A DNA stretch of 64,000 nt from Methylobacterium gregans. Lineage in GTDB: Bacteria; Pseudomonadota; Alphaproteobacteria; Rhizobiales; Beijerinckiaceae. This document shows positions 17,162-25,490 of this stretch, piece after piece. The position numbers were made by a program, and so were the translations under genes. The DNA is taken from NCBI RefSeq assembly GCF_022179245.1, contig NZ_BPQM01000008.1, positions 1-64,000 on the forward strand. The letters run 5' to 3'. The first letter of the stretch is position 1; every line of letters begins with the position of its first letter. A model generated the notes under the pieces. The model was not told the DNA's origin. It did no database searches and saw only the letters and a list, made by a program, of their open reading frames with translations.

Positions 17162-17398
17162 ATGTCGCGCGACACGCTCATCCCGCTTCTCCTTGCAGCC
17201 GGCTTTACCCTTGGGTGCATCGGCATCCACAGCGCACGCCGGTATACGGACACTGTCACGCTTGTTCTTGTCCTGCTGCTCGGGTTTGTCGCGTCGCTGC
17301 ATGTTGGGCGCCACGCCCATGTCAGCGGTCATCGCACTGCCGAGCATGCAGGGCCCAACCACAACTGGATTGCCGAGCTGACGTACTACCCGCCCTGA
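17162..17398 (+). CDS. Small membrane protein, 78 aa
   Basis: From the ATG (MSRDTLIPLLLAAGFTLGCI) the frame encodes two hydrophobic helices (about 5-23 and 31-48) followed by a histidine-rich tail (HVGRHAHVSGHR). No ribosome site is obvious. The frame is open far upstream, but that part looks non-coding. Function unknown; the histidines could bind metal, which is speculation. Confidence 0.4.
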   Translation: MSRDTLIPLLLAAGFTLGCIGIHSARRYTDTVTLVLVLLLGFVASLHVGRHAHVSGHRTAEHAGPNHNWIAELTYYPP

Positions 17399-17588
17399 GC
17401 TGTTCGGCAGGGGCGGCTTCCCTGCCTCGAGATCCGCGCGCAGGATCTGCTGAGTGTCTCGAGGTGACAATACTTTTTATCCAGCAGTCTTGATGCCCTC
17501 GTCTTGAAATCTCTTATCCGCCACTCGTAGGCCTTCTCGATAATCAGCGAGCCAAATGACTGAGCATCACCCCCTGGGAGAGAAACGC

Positions 17589-17858
17589 ATGACATGCTGC
17601 GAAGCTGCTCTCATTAAGTCGTACCACGCCCTCAAGCGTGCCCATCGCAAGCTTATCGATGTGTACGACATGGCGGACGCAGCTGGATTTGAAGATATTT
17701 CTAGATATCCGCTTTACTTTATCGCAGCGGGCGTCGAACACGTAGAGCGGCTGCACGGCTGCAGGGCACCGTTCAGGCAGCAGCTTGCAGCAGTCTCGCG
17801 CCTGGAAAACGCGATCGATGTTGCCACGAACGAGTGTGCCGCTGACATCAACCTCTGA
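17589..17858 (+). CDS. Hypothetical protein, 89 aa
   Basis: GGGAGAG lies at good spacing before the ATG (MTCCEAALIKSYHALKRAHR). The protein is soluble and helical with a cysteine pair at its N-terminus. An upstream in-frame ATG at 17556 lacks a ribosome site. No family is recognised. Confidence 0.5.
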   Translation: MTCCEAALIKSYHALKRAHRKLIDVYDMADAAGFEDISRYPLYFIAAGVEHVERLHGCRAPFRQQLAAVSRLENAIDVATNECAADINL

Positions 17859-17985
17859 CCTGCTGTTCTCGCCCATGGCTCGGCGACACCGCGAGGAGGA
17901 TAAAAGCGTAGGAAACCTGCATTATGCTGATGTTAAATTTCATTAATGCATTTCAGCTAGAGGTATATATGCTTATCTTCAGACT

Positions 17986-18486
17986 ATGATCACTCAAAAT
18001 GAGGAGCCAGCAAACAAATGGACCTGCCCTCCCTTGTGGCTTGCCATTCGAGCCTACCAGGTCCTATTTGTGTATTACTGCCGCTCAAACTTACACCTCA
18101 ATGAGCAGCTTAATGCGTCTATGGCGAATGGACAGCCTATATCGGATGAGTTGCTCGAAGGCCTCAGCGGTGCCTTTATGAGTACGAACGAGAGATTAGC
18201 CGAGATGGAAACAGTCAGCAGCGAGGCTGACGCGCTTACCAAGGTCGCACACGATCTGGCCGAGAAGGTTGCAAGCAGTCAGAGTGGTCTGCACAGCTGC
18301 GGCTCCTCTCTCGCGCACTGGGCAGGGCGCATGAACGCTGACGCGACGCCTGAGAGCCTGATCCAGGCTGTGGCTGCCTTGGCTGCTGAAACTGCCCGCG
18401 CCAGCGAACGAAACCGTGAGCTCGAACGCGAACTCTCGGCGAAGCGGACAGGCCGAAATCGGGTGTGCATCGCCAGTACCTGCTGA
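17986..18486 (+). CDS. Hypothetical helical protein resembling the N-terminus of diguanylate cyclases
   Basis: A 166-residue frame with AT-richer codons than its neighbours and an AT-rich promoter region upstream. The central and C-terminal parts are long helices (SEADALTKVAHDLAEKVASS and AALAAETARASERNRELERE). They have the layout seen before the GGDEF domain in alphaproteobacterial diguanylate cyclases, but no GGDEF domain follows. It could be a truncated cyclase or an independent coiled-coil protein. Confidence 0.5.
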   Translation: MITQNEEPANKWTCPPLWLAIRAYQVLFVYYCRSNLHLNEQLNASMANGQPISDELLEGLSGAFMSTNERLAEMETVSSEADALTKVAHDLAEKVASSQSGLHSCGSSLAHWAGRMNADATPESLIQAVAALAAETARASERNRELERELSAKRTGRNRVCIASTC

Positions 18487-18705
18487 GCGGTTACGCTCCC
18501 TTGCTCAGCGGAACAGGGGCAGATCCGCGTCTAGGGCTCCTCTCGATTTTGCGCGCAGGCGCACCCTCAGAGGATCAACCGACGCGCTACGGCGCTGTCG
18601 GCACGGTTCGAAGAGTAGGCTTGATGCAACCGATTATCCAGACTCACTAGCGTGGGCTCAAGCTTGGCGGTACGAGAATGCTGGGCAGGCATCCAGGATG
18701 GCGGC

Positions 18706-19032
18706 ATGCCGATCCGGCGCGAGCACCGCTTCTTCTACCCGATCAACTGGCCGCAGCTCTCGGCCGCGATCCGCTTCCGACGCGTGGGCGGGCGCTGCGA
18801 GGTCTGCCGGCGCCCGCACGGGCAAGCCGTCTGGCATATCGCAGACGGGCGCTGGTGGGACGCTGAGGCAGCTTCCTGGCGCGATGGCGTGGGGCAGATC
18901 GTCTGCCTGCCTTTTGGCGCCGAAGACGTCCTCGGAGTGGTGAGGACCACGCGGGTGGTGCAGGTGACTCCTCACCGGTGTATGCCAAGCGTGGGGGAAA
19001 TGCTCGTGGGTGTCAGGCGGCTTCCTGACTGA
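18706..19032 (+). pseudogene. Truncated HNH-like conserved hypothetical gene
   Basis: MPIRREHRFFYPINWPQLSA is followed by GGRCEVCRRPHGQ (a CxxC pair) and DGRWWDAEAASWRDG. I recognise this start from small HNH-type hypothetical proteins in this bacterial group. Those continue past RVV into a histidine and second-cysteine-pair region. Here the frame diverges right after RTTRVVQVT and ends within 20 codons, so the presumed active-site half is missing. The nomination of the full-length family is from memory. Confidence 0.5.
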
Positions 19033-19068
19033 GGCGACGAACGCCCAACCGATCGGCTGCCTGAGCGA

Positions 19069-19302
19069 TTACTCGGGGCTGAAGGCGGTCGGTACCGTCC
19101 CGAAGTCGGCGGGGTCCCCGAGAACGCGTCGGGCGGACATAATCTTCTGCAATGCCTGCCGGCTCGCACCGCCCAGGCGAGCTTCCTCCTCCATGCGGCG
19201 CAGGCGCTCGACCATGAGCGCGACGGCCGCGTCAGACCCTGCGGGTTCTTGGGCCAGGGTACGCACCAGCCACGTTGTATCGTCGTCGATGTCCGTGCCC
19301 AT
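19069..19302 (-). CDS. Hypothetical protein, 77 aa
   Basis: The frame MGTDIDDDTTWLVRTLAQEP… has coding-like composition: an acidic N-terminus, then a long helix ALMVERLRRMEEEARLGG. No clear ribosome site was found. Converges with the preceding truncated gene. No family recognised. Confidence 0.4.
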   Translation of the reverse strand: MGTDIDDDTTWLVRTLAQEPAGSDAAVALMVERLRRMEEEARLGGASRQALQKIMSARRVLGDPADFGTVPTAFSPE

Positions 19303-19540
19303 TCACTGCGCCATTCACGGTGCCGCTTGCCGGCTGAGCGGCAGGTAAGCGCTCACCTTGGCAGATGCCATCGGGCGCTGCCGCTCGCTGGTGCGGCCAG
19401 ATGCCCGGCACGGTCGAGGAACCAACCGGGGCGATGGGCGCCCGCCTGCGCGCTCAGGCGGCTACGCTCAAGGTGTCTCGAAACGAGGTGAACCGGATTA
19501 GCGAGGGCGGGAGGTTCCTCGGTCGCAGCGGGCATGCCGT

Positions 19541-20419
19541 CTATGGGGCCGCAAGAGCCTCCTCAATGAAATGACCGACCTCCTGCCAGGCCGGGGCGGA
19601 CGGTGTGACCAAGTCGAAGTGGCCGGCATCCGGGACGTTGACCAACCTTGGCTCGATCGCGGACCTGCCCCGCAGGGCTCGGGCATAGTCGTAGGCGACC
19701 CAGGGCGGCACCAGCCGGTCCAGCACGCCGCTGACCATGACGATCGACCCGGCTGACGGCTTGAGGGCTGCTGGAGAGACCTCCGCGAGCTTGTCCGCAG
19801 GCGCGAGCCGTTCCGCGATGCCGGGTCCGCACAGCACCGGGACGAACCGGGCGAACGTTGCGATGTCGCCTACGCCGCCCAGGCTGATGACGGCGCGTGG
19901 CACGAACCGAGGTGCCCCGTACATGGGGCTCTCGGTCGGAAGCGAGCCGCGCGAGGCCGCCCACAGCGCGAGATGGCCGCCCGCCGAGTGTCCGGCGAGC
20001 ACCACCCGCGAGAGATCCAGCCGGTGGGTGGGCGCCTCCTCTGCGAGCCGGTCGAGCGCGGAGGCTACGTCCTGGTAGGTGCTGGGATAGCCACCGCCGG
20101 CCTCATTGGCGCGGCGGTATCCGATGCTCCACACGGCGATGCCGCGCCGCGTCAGCTCCGGCCCCAGATGGCGCATCTGCTCGCGACCGGCGGTGGTCGC
20201 ACTCCAGCAGCCGCCGTGGATGAGGACCGCGACCGGATGCGGGCCGGAACCGTCCGGCAGGAACACGTCCACGCCTTGAGCGGGAGCCTCGCCGTACGCG
20301 ACCTGCAGGGCGGGCTCCGGCCGCGCCAAGTCGCGGAAAGTGGAGAGCTCCACCGGGTCTGCCGAGGCCGGCTGGGCAGCCAGGACCATTGCCAACACGA
20401 GGACGAGGCATCGCTTCAT
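19541..20419 (-). CDS. Exported alpha/beta-hydrolase (esterase/lipase family)
   Basis: A 292-residue protein with GGGAGG before the ATG and a signal peptide (MKRCLVLVLAMVLAAQPASA). The hydrolase domain has the oxyanion motif LIHGGCW (about 67-72), a nucleophile elbow GHSAGG with Ser145, an acidic loop SGVLDRLVP and PDAGHFDLV supplying the histidine. The HGG motif and order fit the hormone-sensitive-lipase/BD-FAE branch. It probably hydrolyses small esters in the periplasm. It lies downstream of the TetR gene on the same strand (154 bp gap). Confidence 0.85.
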   Translation of the reverse strand: MKRCLVLVLAMVLAAQPASADPVELSTFRDLARPEPALQVAYGEAPAQGVDVFLPDGSGPHPVAVLIHGGCWSATTAGREQMRHLGPELTRRGIAVWSIGYRRANEAGGGYPSTYQDVASALDRLAEEAPTHRLDLSRVVLAGHSAGGHLALWAASRGSLPTESPMYGAPRFVPRAVISLGGVGDIATFARFVPVLCGPGIAERLAPADKLAEVSPAALKPSAGSIVMVSGVLDRLVPPWVAYDYARALRGRSAIEPRLVNVPDAGHFDLVTPSAPAWQEVGHFIEEALAAP

Positions 20420-20573
20420 GCCAGCCTCCCGCCGACCGTCGTTGGCCGGCATCGACAGATCGCGTTCTCGCTTCACCGTAACAGATTGACGCTCAGAGCT
20501 CTCCAGGCCGGTGCCCCGGGAACACTTACGACGCAAACGGATCCCGGCGGGTCCATCCGCATGGGGTCCTAAG

Positions 20574-21185
20574 CTATCGAGAAGGCTTTCCGAACTCGGA
20601 TGCAAGCCCGTCGAACGCAGCGTGCAGGAAGGAATCCACCGGCCGATCTCCACCCGCCTGTATCCACGCCTCAATTGCCAGACGCATGGCGCCGAGCGAG
20701 GCCATCGCGACGAGTCGTAGGGTCGCGCCACGGTCAGGATCCGGCCATCGCTCCATAAGCGTCGCATACAAAGCCTGCTCATGCAGGCCATAGGTCGCCT
20801 GCTTACGCGCCTTGAGAGTTTCGCTGGACCTCAGAACTCGGTCGATGCTGATGAATTCCTGGGTCCGAAAGCCAACGGATAGCATCAGCATGGCATCGCG
20901 GACCACTTCCACCGGTACCTTTCCGGCAGGCTGTGCTAGGACAGCCTTGCGAAGGGATGCGCTGAACCCCCGCAACTGCCAATCCAGAAGGATCTCCTCC
21001 TTCGACTTGAAGTAGTGGAAGAAAGTCCGACGTGAAATTCCGGCGCCCTCGGCGATGGCGTCGAGGGTCGTCGCCTCATAGCCGTTCCGGCTGAAGAGCC
21101 TCAGGCCAGTTTCCGCGATCCGCTCCAGCGTTTCCTGGCGCTTACGCGCACGCAGGCCACTCGGCTTCGATGACACGATGTCCAT
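20574..21185 (-). CDS. TetR/AcrR-family transcriptional regulator
   Basis: A 203-residue protein. Residues about 15-60 form the TetR helix-turn-helix: RIAETGLRLFSRNGYEATTL, DAIAEGAGISRRTFFHYFKSKEEIL. The remaining part is an all-helical ligand domain, with a C-terminal segment RLVAMASLGAMRLAIEAWI. It is transcribed divergently from the SDR gene, and a pair of palindromic sites lies between them, so autoregulation and control of the SDR gene are likely. A start 30 bp further upstream (21215) is possible. The ligand is unknown. Confidence 0.9.
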   Translation of the reverse strand: MDIVSSKPSGLRARKRQETLERIAETGLRLFSRNGYEATTLDAIAEGAGISRRTFFHYFKSKEEILLDWQLRGFSASLRKAVLAQPAGKVPVEVVRDAMLMLSVGFRTQEFISIDRVLRSSETLKARKQATYGLHEQALYATLMERWPDPDRGATLRLVAMASLGAMRLAIEAWIQAGGDRPVDSFLHAAFDGLASEFGKPSR

Positions 21186-21223
21186 GCCCGCGTTCTGGCA
21201 TGCGATTCCGCACATACAAAGCT

Positions 21224-21257
21224 GCACTCGGTGCGAGAATATTTTTGCATCGAGTGC
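21224..21257. promoter_or_regulatory. Paired palindromic operator, probable TetR sites
   Basis: GCACTCG at 21224-21230 and CGAGTGC at 21251-21257 are exact inverted copies. Each sits in its own small palindrome: GCAC-TCG-GTGC on the left, and GCAT-CGA-GTGC on the right. The pair spans the 102-bp gap between the divergent TetR and SDR genes, with an AT-rich spacer that may carry a -10 region. Two dimers of the adjacent regulator could bind. Confidence 0.6.
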
Positions 21258-21287
21258 GATTCGGCCTTGGGCAAGGGGAAAACCCAG

Positions 21288-22202
21288 ATGTCTGACTGGG
21301 CGTTGAAGGACCTGCCGTCCCAGTCGGAACGGGTTGCTATCGTGACCGGGACAGGGGGCCTCGGGTTCGAGGATGCGCTCGCACTGACGCAGGCGGGAGC
21401 TGAGGTCATCGTCGCCGGGCGAAACCCGGCTAGGGGTGCACAAGCCATCGCGGCGATACGGCAAAAGTCGCCGGACGGCAGGGTCCGCTTCGAGATTCTC
21501 GACCTGGCAAGCCTTGCTTCGATTGCCGCCTTCGCCGAGCGCATGGTGGGCGACCTAAAGGGCGTCGATCTGCTGATCAACAATGCCGCGGTGATGAACC
21601 CGCCGACGCGCAAGACCTCAAGCGATGGTTACGAGTTGCAGTTCGCAACGAACTACCTCGGACACTTCGCGCTCACCGCCCACCTGCTACCTTTACTGCG
21701 GCGGGGGCGCGAGCCCCGCGTGGTCACGCTGTCGAGCGTGGCGGCACGGAGCGGCCGCATCGACTTCGACGACCTGCAGGCGGAGCGCGCTTATCGCCCG
21801 ATGGCGGCCTACAGCCAGTCAAAGCTCGCGTGCCTGATGTTCGCGCTCGAACTGCAGCGGCGCAGCGACGCGAACGGCTGGGGGATAACCAGCCTTGCCG
21901 CGCATCCCGGGATCTCGCGGACGGACTTGTTGCCGAACGGCTCAGGTCGCCGGAGCTTCGCCGGCATCATGCGGACCTACCTGTGGTTTTTGTTCCAGCC
22001 GGCGGCGCAGGGAGCCCTGCCGACCCTGTATGCCGCGTCATCGCCGCTCGCGTCGGGCGGGGGATACTATGGCCCGACGCGACTGGGCGAGACCCGCGGC
22101 GCGCCCGGCCCTGCCGCCATTCCGGCCCAAGCCCGGGACGAGGCCATTGCGGCTCGGTTGTGGACCGAGGCCGAACGGTTGTCCGGCGCGGCTTTCCAAT
22201 AG
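21288..22202 (+). CDS. Short-chain dehydrogenase/reductase
   Basis: A 304-residue protein. The Rossmann start is AIVTGTGGLGFEDALAL (TGxxGLG), then IVAGRN for the cofactor-binding loop, DLASLASI, LLINNAAVM, VVTLSSVAARSG with the catalytic Ser, and YSQSK with Tyr175 and Lys179. The Arg after the second strand suggests NADP preference. This is the extended retinol-dehydrogenase/WWOX-like branch. The ATG at 21288 follows AAGGGG and lies downstream of the operator. Likely controlled by the divergent TetR protein; the substrate cannot be inferred. Confidence 0.9.
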   Translation: MSDWALKDLPSQSERVAIVTGTGGLGFEDALALTQAGAEVIVAGRNPARGAQAIAAIRQKSPDGRVRFEILDLASLASIAAFAERMVGDLKGVDLLINNAAVMNPPTRKTSSDGYELQFATNYLGHFALTAHLLPLLRRGREPRVVTLSSVAARSGRIDFDDLQAERAYRPMAAYSQSKLACLMFALELQRRSDANGWGITSLAAHPGISRTDLLPNGSGRRSFAGIMRTYLWFLFQPAAQGALPTLYAASSPLASGGGYYGPTRLGETRGAPGPAAIPAQARDEAIAARLWTEAERLSGAAFQ

Positions 22203-22260
22203 GTCCCGGTCATTGGGCGAGCCCTCCCAATCAAACGTCGACCAGTACAGGAGCCGCCGG

Positions 22261-22731
22261 ATGCCGGGATCGAGATGGTGGCTGCCATGGGCCGCGATCC
22301 TGGCTGGGCTGTTAGTGGGACTGCCGACGGGGCCGGCCTCCGCTCAGACGTCCTCGGCGCAGGACATCCTCGGCGTGTGGGCCGAGGACGACGGCCAGCT
22401 CAAGTTCGAAGTCCATGAGGTGGACAAGACCTACGAGGCCCGCATCATCCATAGCGCACGCGTCATGGAAGCTGACGGCAGGACCTTCCGGGCCGATACC
22501 CTGAACCCGGATCCGGCCCTGCGTGGCCGCAACCTGCGAGGCACGGTCATCCTGTCCGGCCTGAGATGGGATCAGGAAGGCCGGTACTGGGAAGGAGGGA
22601 GCCTCTACGACGGCTCGTCCGGTCGTACCTACTCGGCATATGTCTCGCTGGTAAACGGGCACAGGGAGTTGCGCGGGTACCTCGGTATCCCGCTTCTCGG
22701 CCAACCGATCATCCTGCGCCGGGCACGGTAG
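22261..22731 (+). CDS. DUF2147 family exported protein
   Basis: A 156-residue protein with AGGAG before the ATG and a signal peptide (hydrophobic about 8-28, cleavage near ASAQ). The mature domain shows ILGVWAEDDGQLKFEV, LNPDPALRGRNLRG, WEGGSLYDGSSGRTYSAYVSL and LRGYLGIPLLGQ, the strand order of DUF2147 beta-barrel-like proteins. The family lacks a settled function. It lies 58 bp after the SDR gene and may be in the same transcript. Confidence 0.85.
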   Translation: MPGSRWWLPWAAILAGLLVGLPTGPASAQTSSAQDILGVWAEDDGQLKFEVHEVDKTYEARIIHSARVMEADGRTFRADTLNPDPALRGRNLRGTVILSGLRWDQEGRYWEGGSLYDGSSGRTYSAYVSLVNGHRELRGYLGIPLLGQPIILRRAR

Positions 22732-22818
22732 GACGCCTCGACGAACCCGATCCCGACGATCCCATGCACATGGCCGTGTCCCGGCCATCCCAGATCGCCT
22801 CCCACTCGGATGGAAACG

Positions 22819-23910
22819 ATGACGAACGGCTCGCTCACGTTCTGGATCGTCATCGCCGCCGCCAGCGCCGCGTTCGGCGCCCTGTATGGTATCTTGTTCC
22901 ACGAGGGGCCGGCCGTGCTCGGCGTGACGTACGGCACGTGCATCGGCGTCCTTGCCATCGCCTACGAGCGCGGTGCCCTGTTCCCCCGGTACACGACCTG
23001 CCTGCGGCGACTACCCTCCCTGGCGTACTTCGCAGCGGCGGAGATCAGCCTGCTTCTCGTGATCGTCGTAGGAATGTCGGCGACGGGCCTCGCGGTCCGA
23101 GCCCTGGGGCTGACGGCCAAGAGCCTGGCCGAGCTCGTGACACCCCGGCCCCAGGCCGTGCTCTACGCGATGGCGGTGTCGGCCCTCCTCATCGGCGTGC
23201 TGCGCGTGCGTGACCTGATCGGAAGCAGGACGTTCACCAACCTGATCCTCGGACGCTATCACCGCCCACGAAGCGAGGAGCGCATCTTCCTGTTCCTCGA
23301 CCTCGTCGGTTCGACCACCTATGCGGAGAAGCACGGGGATTTCGCGGCGCAGGAACTTCTGAAAGACGTCTTCGAGACGATTGCCGAACCGATTCGCCGG
23401 CACCGCGGTCAGATCGACGATTACATTGGCGATCAGGTGATCATTTCATGGCCGCTGATGCAGGGCGTCGAGCGGGCGAGGTGCATCGACTGCGTCTTCG
23501 CGATCCGAAAAACGCTCCGCGATGACCGTGACCGATGGACAAGAAGGTTCGGACTTGTCCCGGAACTTCGCGCGGCTCTCCATGGCGGCAGTGTCGTCAC
23601 GGCCGAGATAGGCGTCGACCGGCACAAGATCGCCTACTTCGGCGACGTCATGAACGCGACCGCCCGATTGGAAGGCCTGTGCAGGGAGACGAAGCGGTCC
23701 GTGCTCGTTTCGGAAGCCGTCCTTTCCAGAATCCCCGTGCTCCCGGACGGCATCGAAGCGGAAGCCTTGGGACAATATGCCCTGAGGGGGCGCAGCGGGG
23801 AGATGGTCGTGCATGCGCTCGCCGAACGGCGGAGGCTCGCGGTCGTCGGCGAGGTTGTCGGCCGCCCTCTTCCGGGACGCGGAGCAGACGCTTTCCATCG
23901 CTTGTCATGA
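22819..23910 (+). CDS. Membrane-anchored class III adenylate/guanylate cyclase
   Basis: A 363-residue protein with about four membrane helices in the first 130 residues, followed by a catalytic domain. The metal aspartates are visible: FLFLDLVGSTTYAEKHGD (Asp161) and QIDDYIGDQVIISW (Asp205). The transition-state region reads FGDVMNATARLE, with Asn279 and Arg283. A substrate-specifying lysine is probably the one in RHKIAYF. All essential residues seem present, so it is likely active and makes cAMP (or cGMP). ATG 22819 has GGATGGAA in front; an ATG nine bases earlier is also possible. Membrane-tethered cyclases of this form are frequent in Rhizobiales. Confidence 0.85.
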   Translation: MTNGSLTFWIVIAAASAAFGALYGILFHEGPAVLGVTYGTCIGVLAIAYERGALFPRYTTCLRRLPSLAYFAAAEISLLLVIVVGMSATGLAVRALGLTAKSLAELVTPRPQAVLYAMAVSALLIGVLRVRDLIGSRTFTNLILGRYHRPRSEERIFLFLDLVGSTTYAEKHGDFAAQELLKDVFETIAEPIRRHRGQIDDYIGDQVIISWPLMQGVERARCIDCVFAIRKTLRDDRDRWTRRFGLVPELRAALHGGSVVTAEIGVDRHKIAYFGDVMNATARLEGLCRETKRSVLVSEAVLSRIPVLPDGIEAEALGQYALRGRSGEMVVHALAERRRLAVVGEVVGRPLPGRGADAFHRLS

Positions 23911-24034
23911 GCGAGGCATGGCGTCGGCGCTTCCGGATGGCGGCCAAACACCCATCGACGTCCGTATAGGTGCCAAACACGAGCCGCCAGGGTCCATCCC
24001 GATCAACCTGCCCATCAATCGTCGCGAGACCTTC

Positions 24035-25108
24035 ATGAACACCATTGCCGATGTCGCGAAACGTTCAGGCGCTCTCCCGGAGCCGAGCTCCCGCGGCCTC
24101 AGCCGCCGCCGCTTCGGCGCGATGGCCCTGGCGGCGAGTGCTGGAGCCTGGCTCGCGCCCCTTCCGGCAGGGGCCCTGCCTTCGTCCGCCGAGGCACGGT
24201 TCATCGACTTCGAATGGGTCGACCCCTCGCGTCAGCGCGCGGTGCCGGCGCGGCTCTACTGGCCTGCCACCTCCGACATAAAGGGACCGATCCCGTTGAT
24301 CGTCTTTTCCCATGGGCTCGGCGGCACGCGAAAAGGCTACAGCTATCTCGGCGAGGGATGGTCGGCTCGCGGGACCGCCAGCCTGCATATCCAGCATGTC
24401 GGCAGCGACCAGACTCTTTGGGAGGGTAACCCGCTCCTGCTTCTCGACCGCCTCGACGGCGCGGCGGACGAGCGCGAGGCCATCGAGCGGACCCGGGACG
24501 TGAGTTTCGGCCTCGACCGACTGCTCAACCGTGACAATCCCTTCCATGCCGCCATCGACCGGAAACGCATCGTCGCGGCCGGCCACTCCTACGGGGCGAA
24601 CACCACCCTGATCCTCACCGGCGCCCAAGTGATCCGGGACGGGAAACCCGTCGGGCACAGGGACCCGCGCTTCACGGCGAGCATCGTCATATCGGCACCG
24701 CCCTTCTACGGCGAGGCCGATCTCGCCGCGGTCCTTGCCTCGGTGAATGTCCCCACCCTCCACGTGACCACGACGGAGGACACGATCCGCATACCCGGCC
24801 GCTATTCCCCGGTGCAGGACCGCGTCGATGTCTTCAACGCCGTTCCCACGGCGCAAAAGGCCCTCGTCGTGTTCCAGGGTGGTTCGCACAGCGTCTTCAC
24901 CGACCGCTCCCTCCGGAACGGCGGGCCGCTGAACCCCTTGGTCAAGCGTGCGACGGCGGAGGCGGGCTTGGCGTTCCTCGACCTCGTCCACCGCTCCGAT
25001 CCGGTTCCGATGGAGAATTGGAGCGCGACGTGGAAGCCGATCCTGGCCGCGGCACCAGTGCTTTTCCCGGTGCTGCCGAGGCAGGTGGACCGCAGACGGC
25101 GCACCTGA
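24035..25108 (+). CDS. Tat-exported alpha/beta hydrolase (dienelactone/PAF-acetylhydrolase-like)
   Basis: A 357-residue protein with a twin-arginine signal (GLSRRRFGAMALAASAGAWL). The mature domain has IVFSHGLGGTRKGYSYLGEGW for the oxyanion loop, RIVAAGHSYGANTTL with nucleophile Ser185, VPTLHVTTTEDTI near the acid, and VFQGGSHSVFTDRS for the histidine. This order fits PAF-acetylhydrolase-like hydrolases with dienelactone hydrolase relatives. Substrate unknown. It is separated by 124 bp from the cyclase gene. Confidence 0.85.
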   Translation: MNTIADVAKRSGALPEPSSRGLSRRRFGAMALAASAGAWLAPLPAGALPSSAEARFIDFEWVDPSRQRAVPARLYWPATSDIKGPIPLIVFSHGLGGTRKGYSYLGEGWSARGTASLHIQHVGSDQTLWEGNPLLLLDRLDGAADEREAIERTRDVSFGLDRLLNRDNPFHAAIDRKRIVAAGHSYGANTTLILTGAQVIRDGKPVGHRDPRFTASIVISAPPFYGEADLAAVLASVNVPTLHVTTTEDTIRIPGRYSPVQDRVDVFNAVPTAQKALVVFQGGSHSVFTDRSLRNGGPLNPLVKRATAEAGLAFLDLVHRSDPVPMENWSATWKPILAAAPVLFPVLPRQVDRRRRT

Positions 25109-25280
25109 TGCCCGCACTCGCATCACCGCGCGACGGGATCGCCTGAGCGATCTGTCCCGCGGCTCGAAAAGCTAAGGCAGAGACCGGTTCGAGGATTTTG
25201 TGGCCGCCGGGACTTGCCACTCCATGCCAATGGCAGCTTTCGGAGGTTAAGCGGCCATTCCGAGGGCTCTGTTTGAAAGG

Positions 25281-25328
25281 CCGCTTATGGCGCGAAGCCG
25301 AACAAGCGGTGTGCAAACTCGTCACCCC
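25281..25328 (+). repeat. Intergenic repeat family, copy B
   Basis: CGCTTATGGCGCGAAGCCG, AACAAGCG and AAACTCGTCACCCCA match copies A and C. It is flanked by two further inverted repeats: AAGCGGCC/GGCCGCTT on the left and GCGGAC/GTCCGC on the right. The unit may therefore be a folded element of roughly 130 bp (about 25250-25380). Confidence 0.6.
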
Positions 25329-25439
25329 ATGCGGACCTTCGGCGAAGGCAGCTCGAATGTCCGCACGGGATCACAGACTCGTTGGCTGCAGTCGGTGAAC
25401 CGAGGCCTCGTCCAACTTCGCAGTGTCAAATGGCAGGGC

Positions 25440-25468
25440 CTGGCGGCACTTTCAGTGCGCGCCGCCAG
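25440..25468 (-). terminator. GC-rich hairpin after fdhA
   Basis: Arms CTGGCGG and CCGCCAG, with an inner CAC/GTG, lie 23 bp beyond the fdhA stop. There is no T-run on the leftward strand, so termination by this hairpin is possible but not typical. Confidence 0.3.
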
Positions 25469-25490
25469 AAGAGGGGAGCCTAGCTAGCGT

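Larger units (their letters stand above)
25109..25490. other. Non-coding interval with repeat and hairpin
   Basis: About 380 bp between the convergent hydrolase and fdhA genes. It contains repeat copy B and, next to fdhA, a GC-rich hairpin. No gene is supported here. Confidence 0.5.

Noticed and set aside
16838-17470. A 210-codon leftward frame over the PilZ and small membrane protein region
   Set aside because: Arg/Ser/Pro-rich translation with no features, antisense to a recognisable PilZ domain.
17930-17960. CtrA box from TTAA-N6-TTAA upstream of the 17986 gene
   Set aside because: Spacing is six, not seven, and the surrounding sequence is generally AT-rich, so chance is likely.
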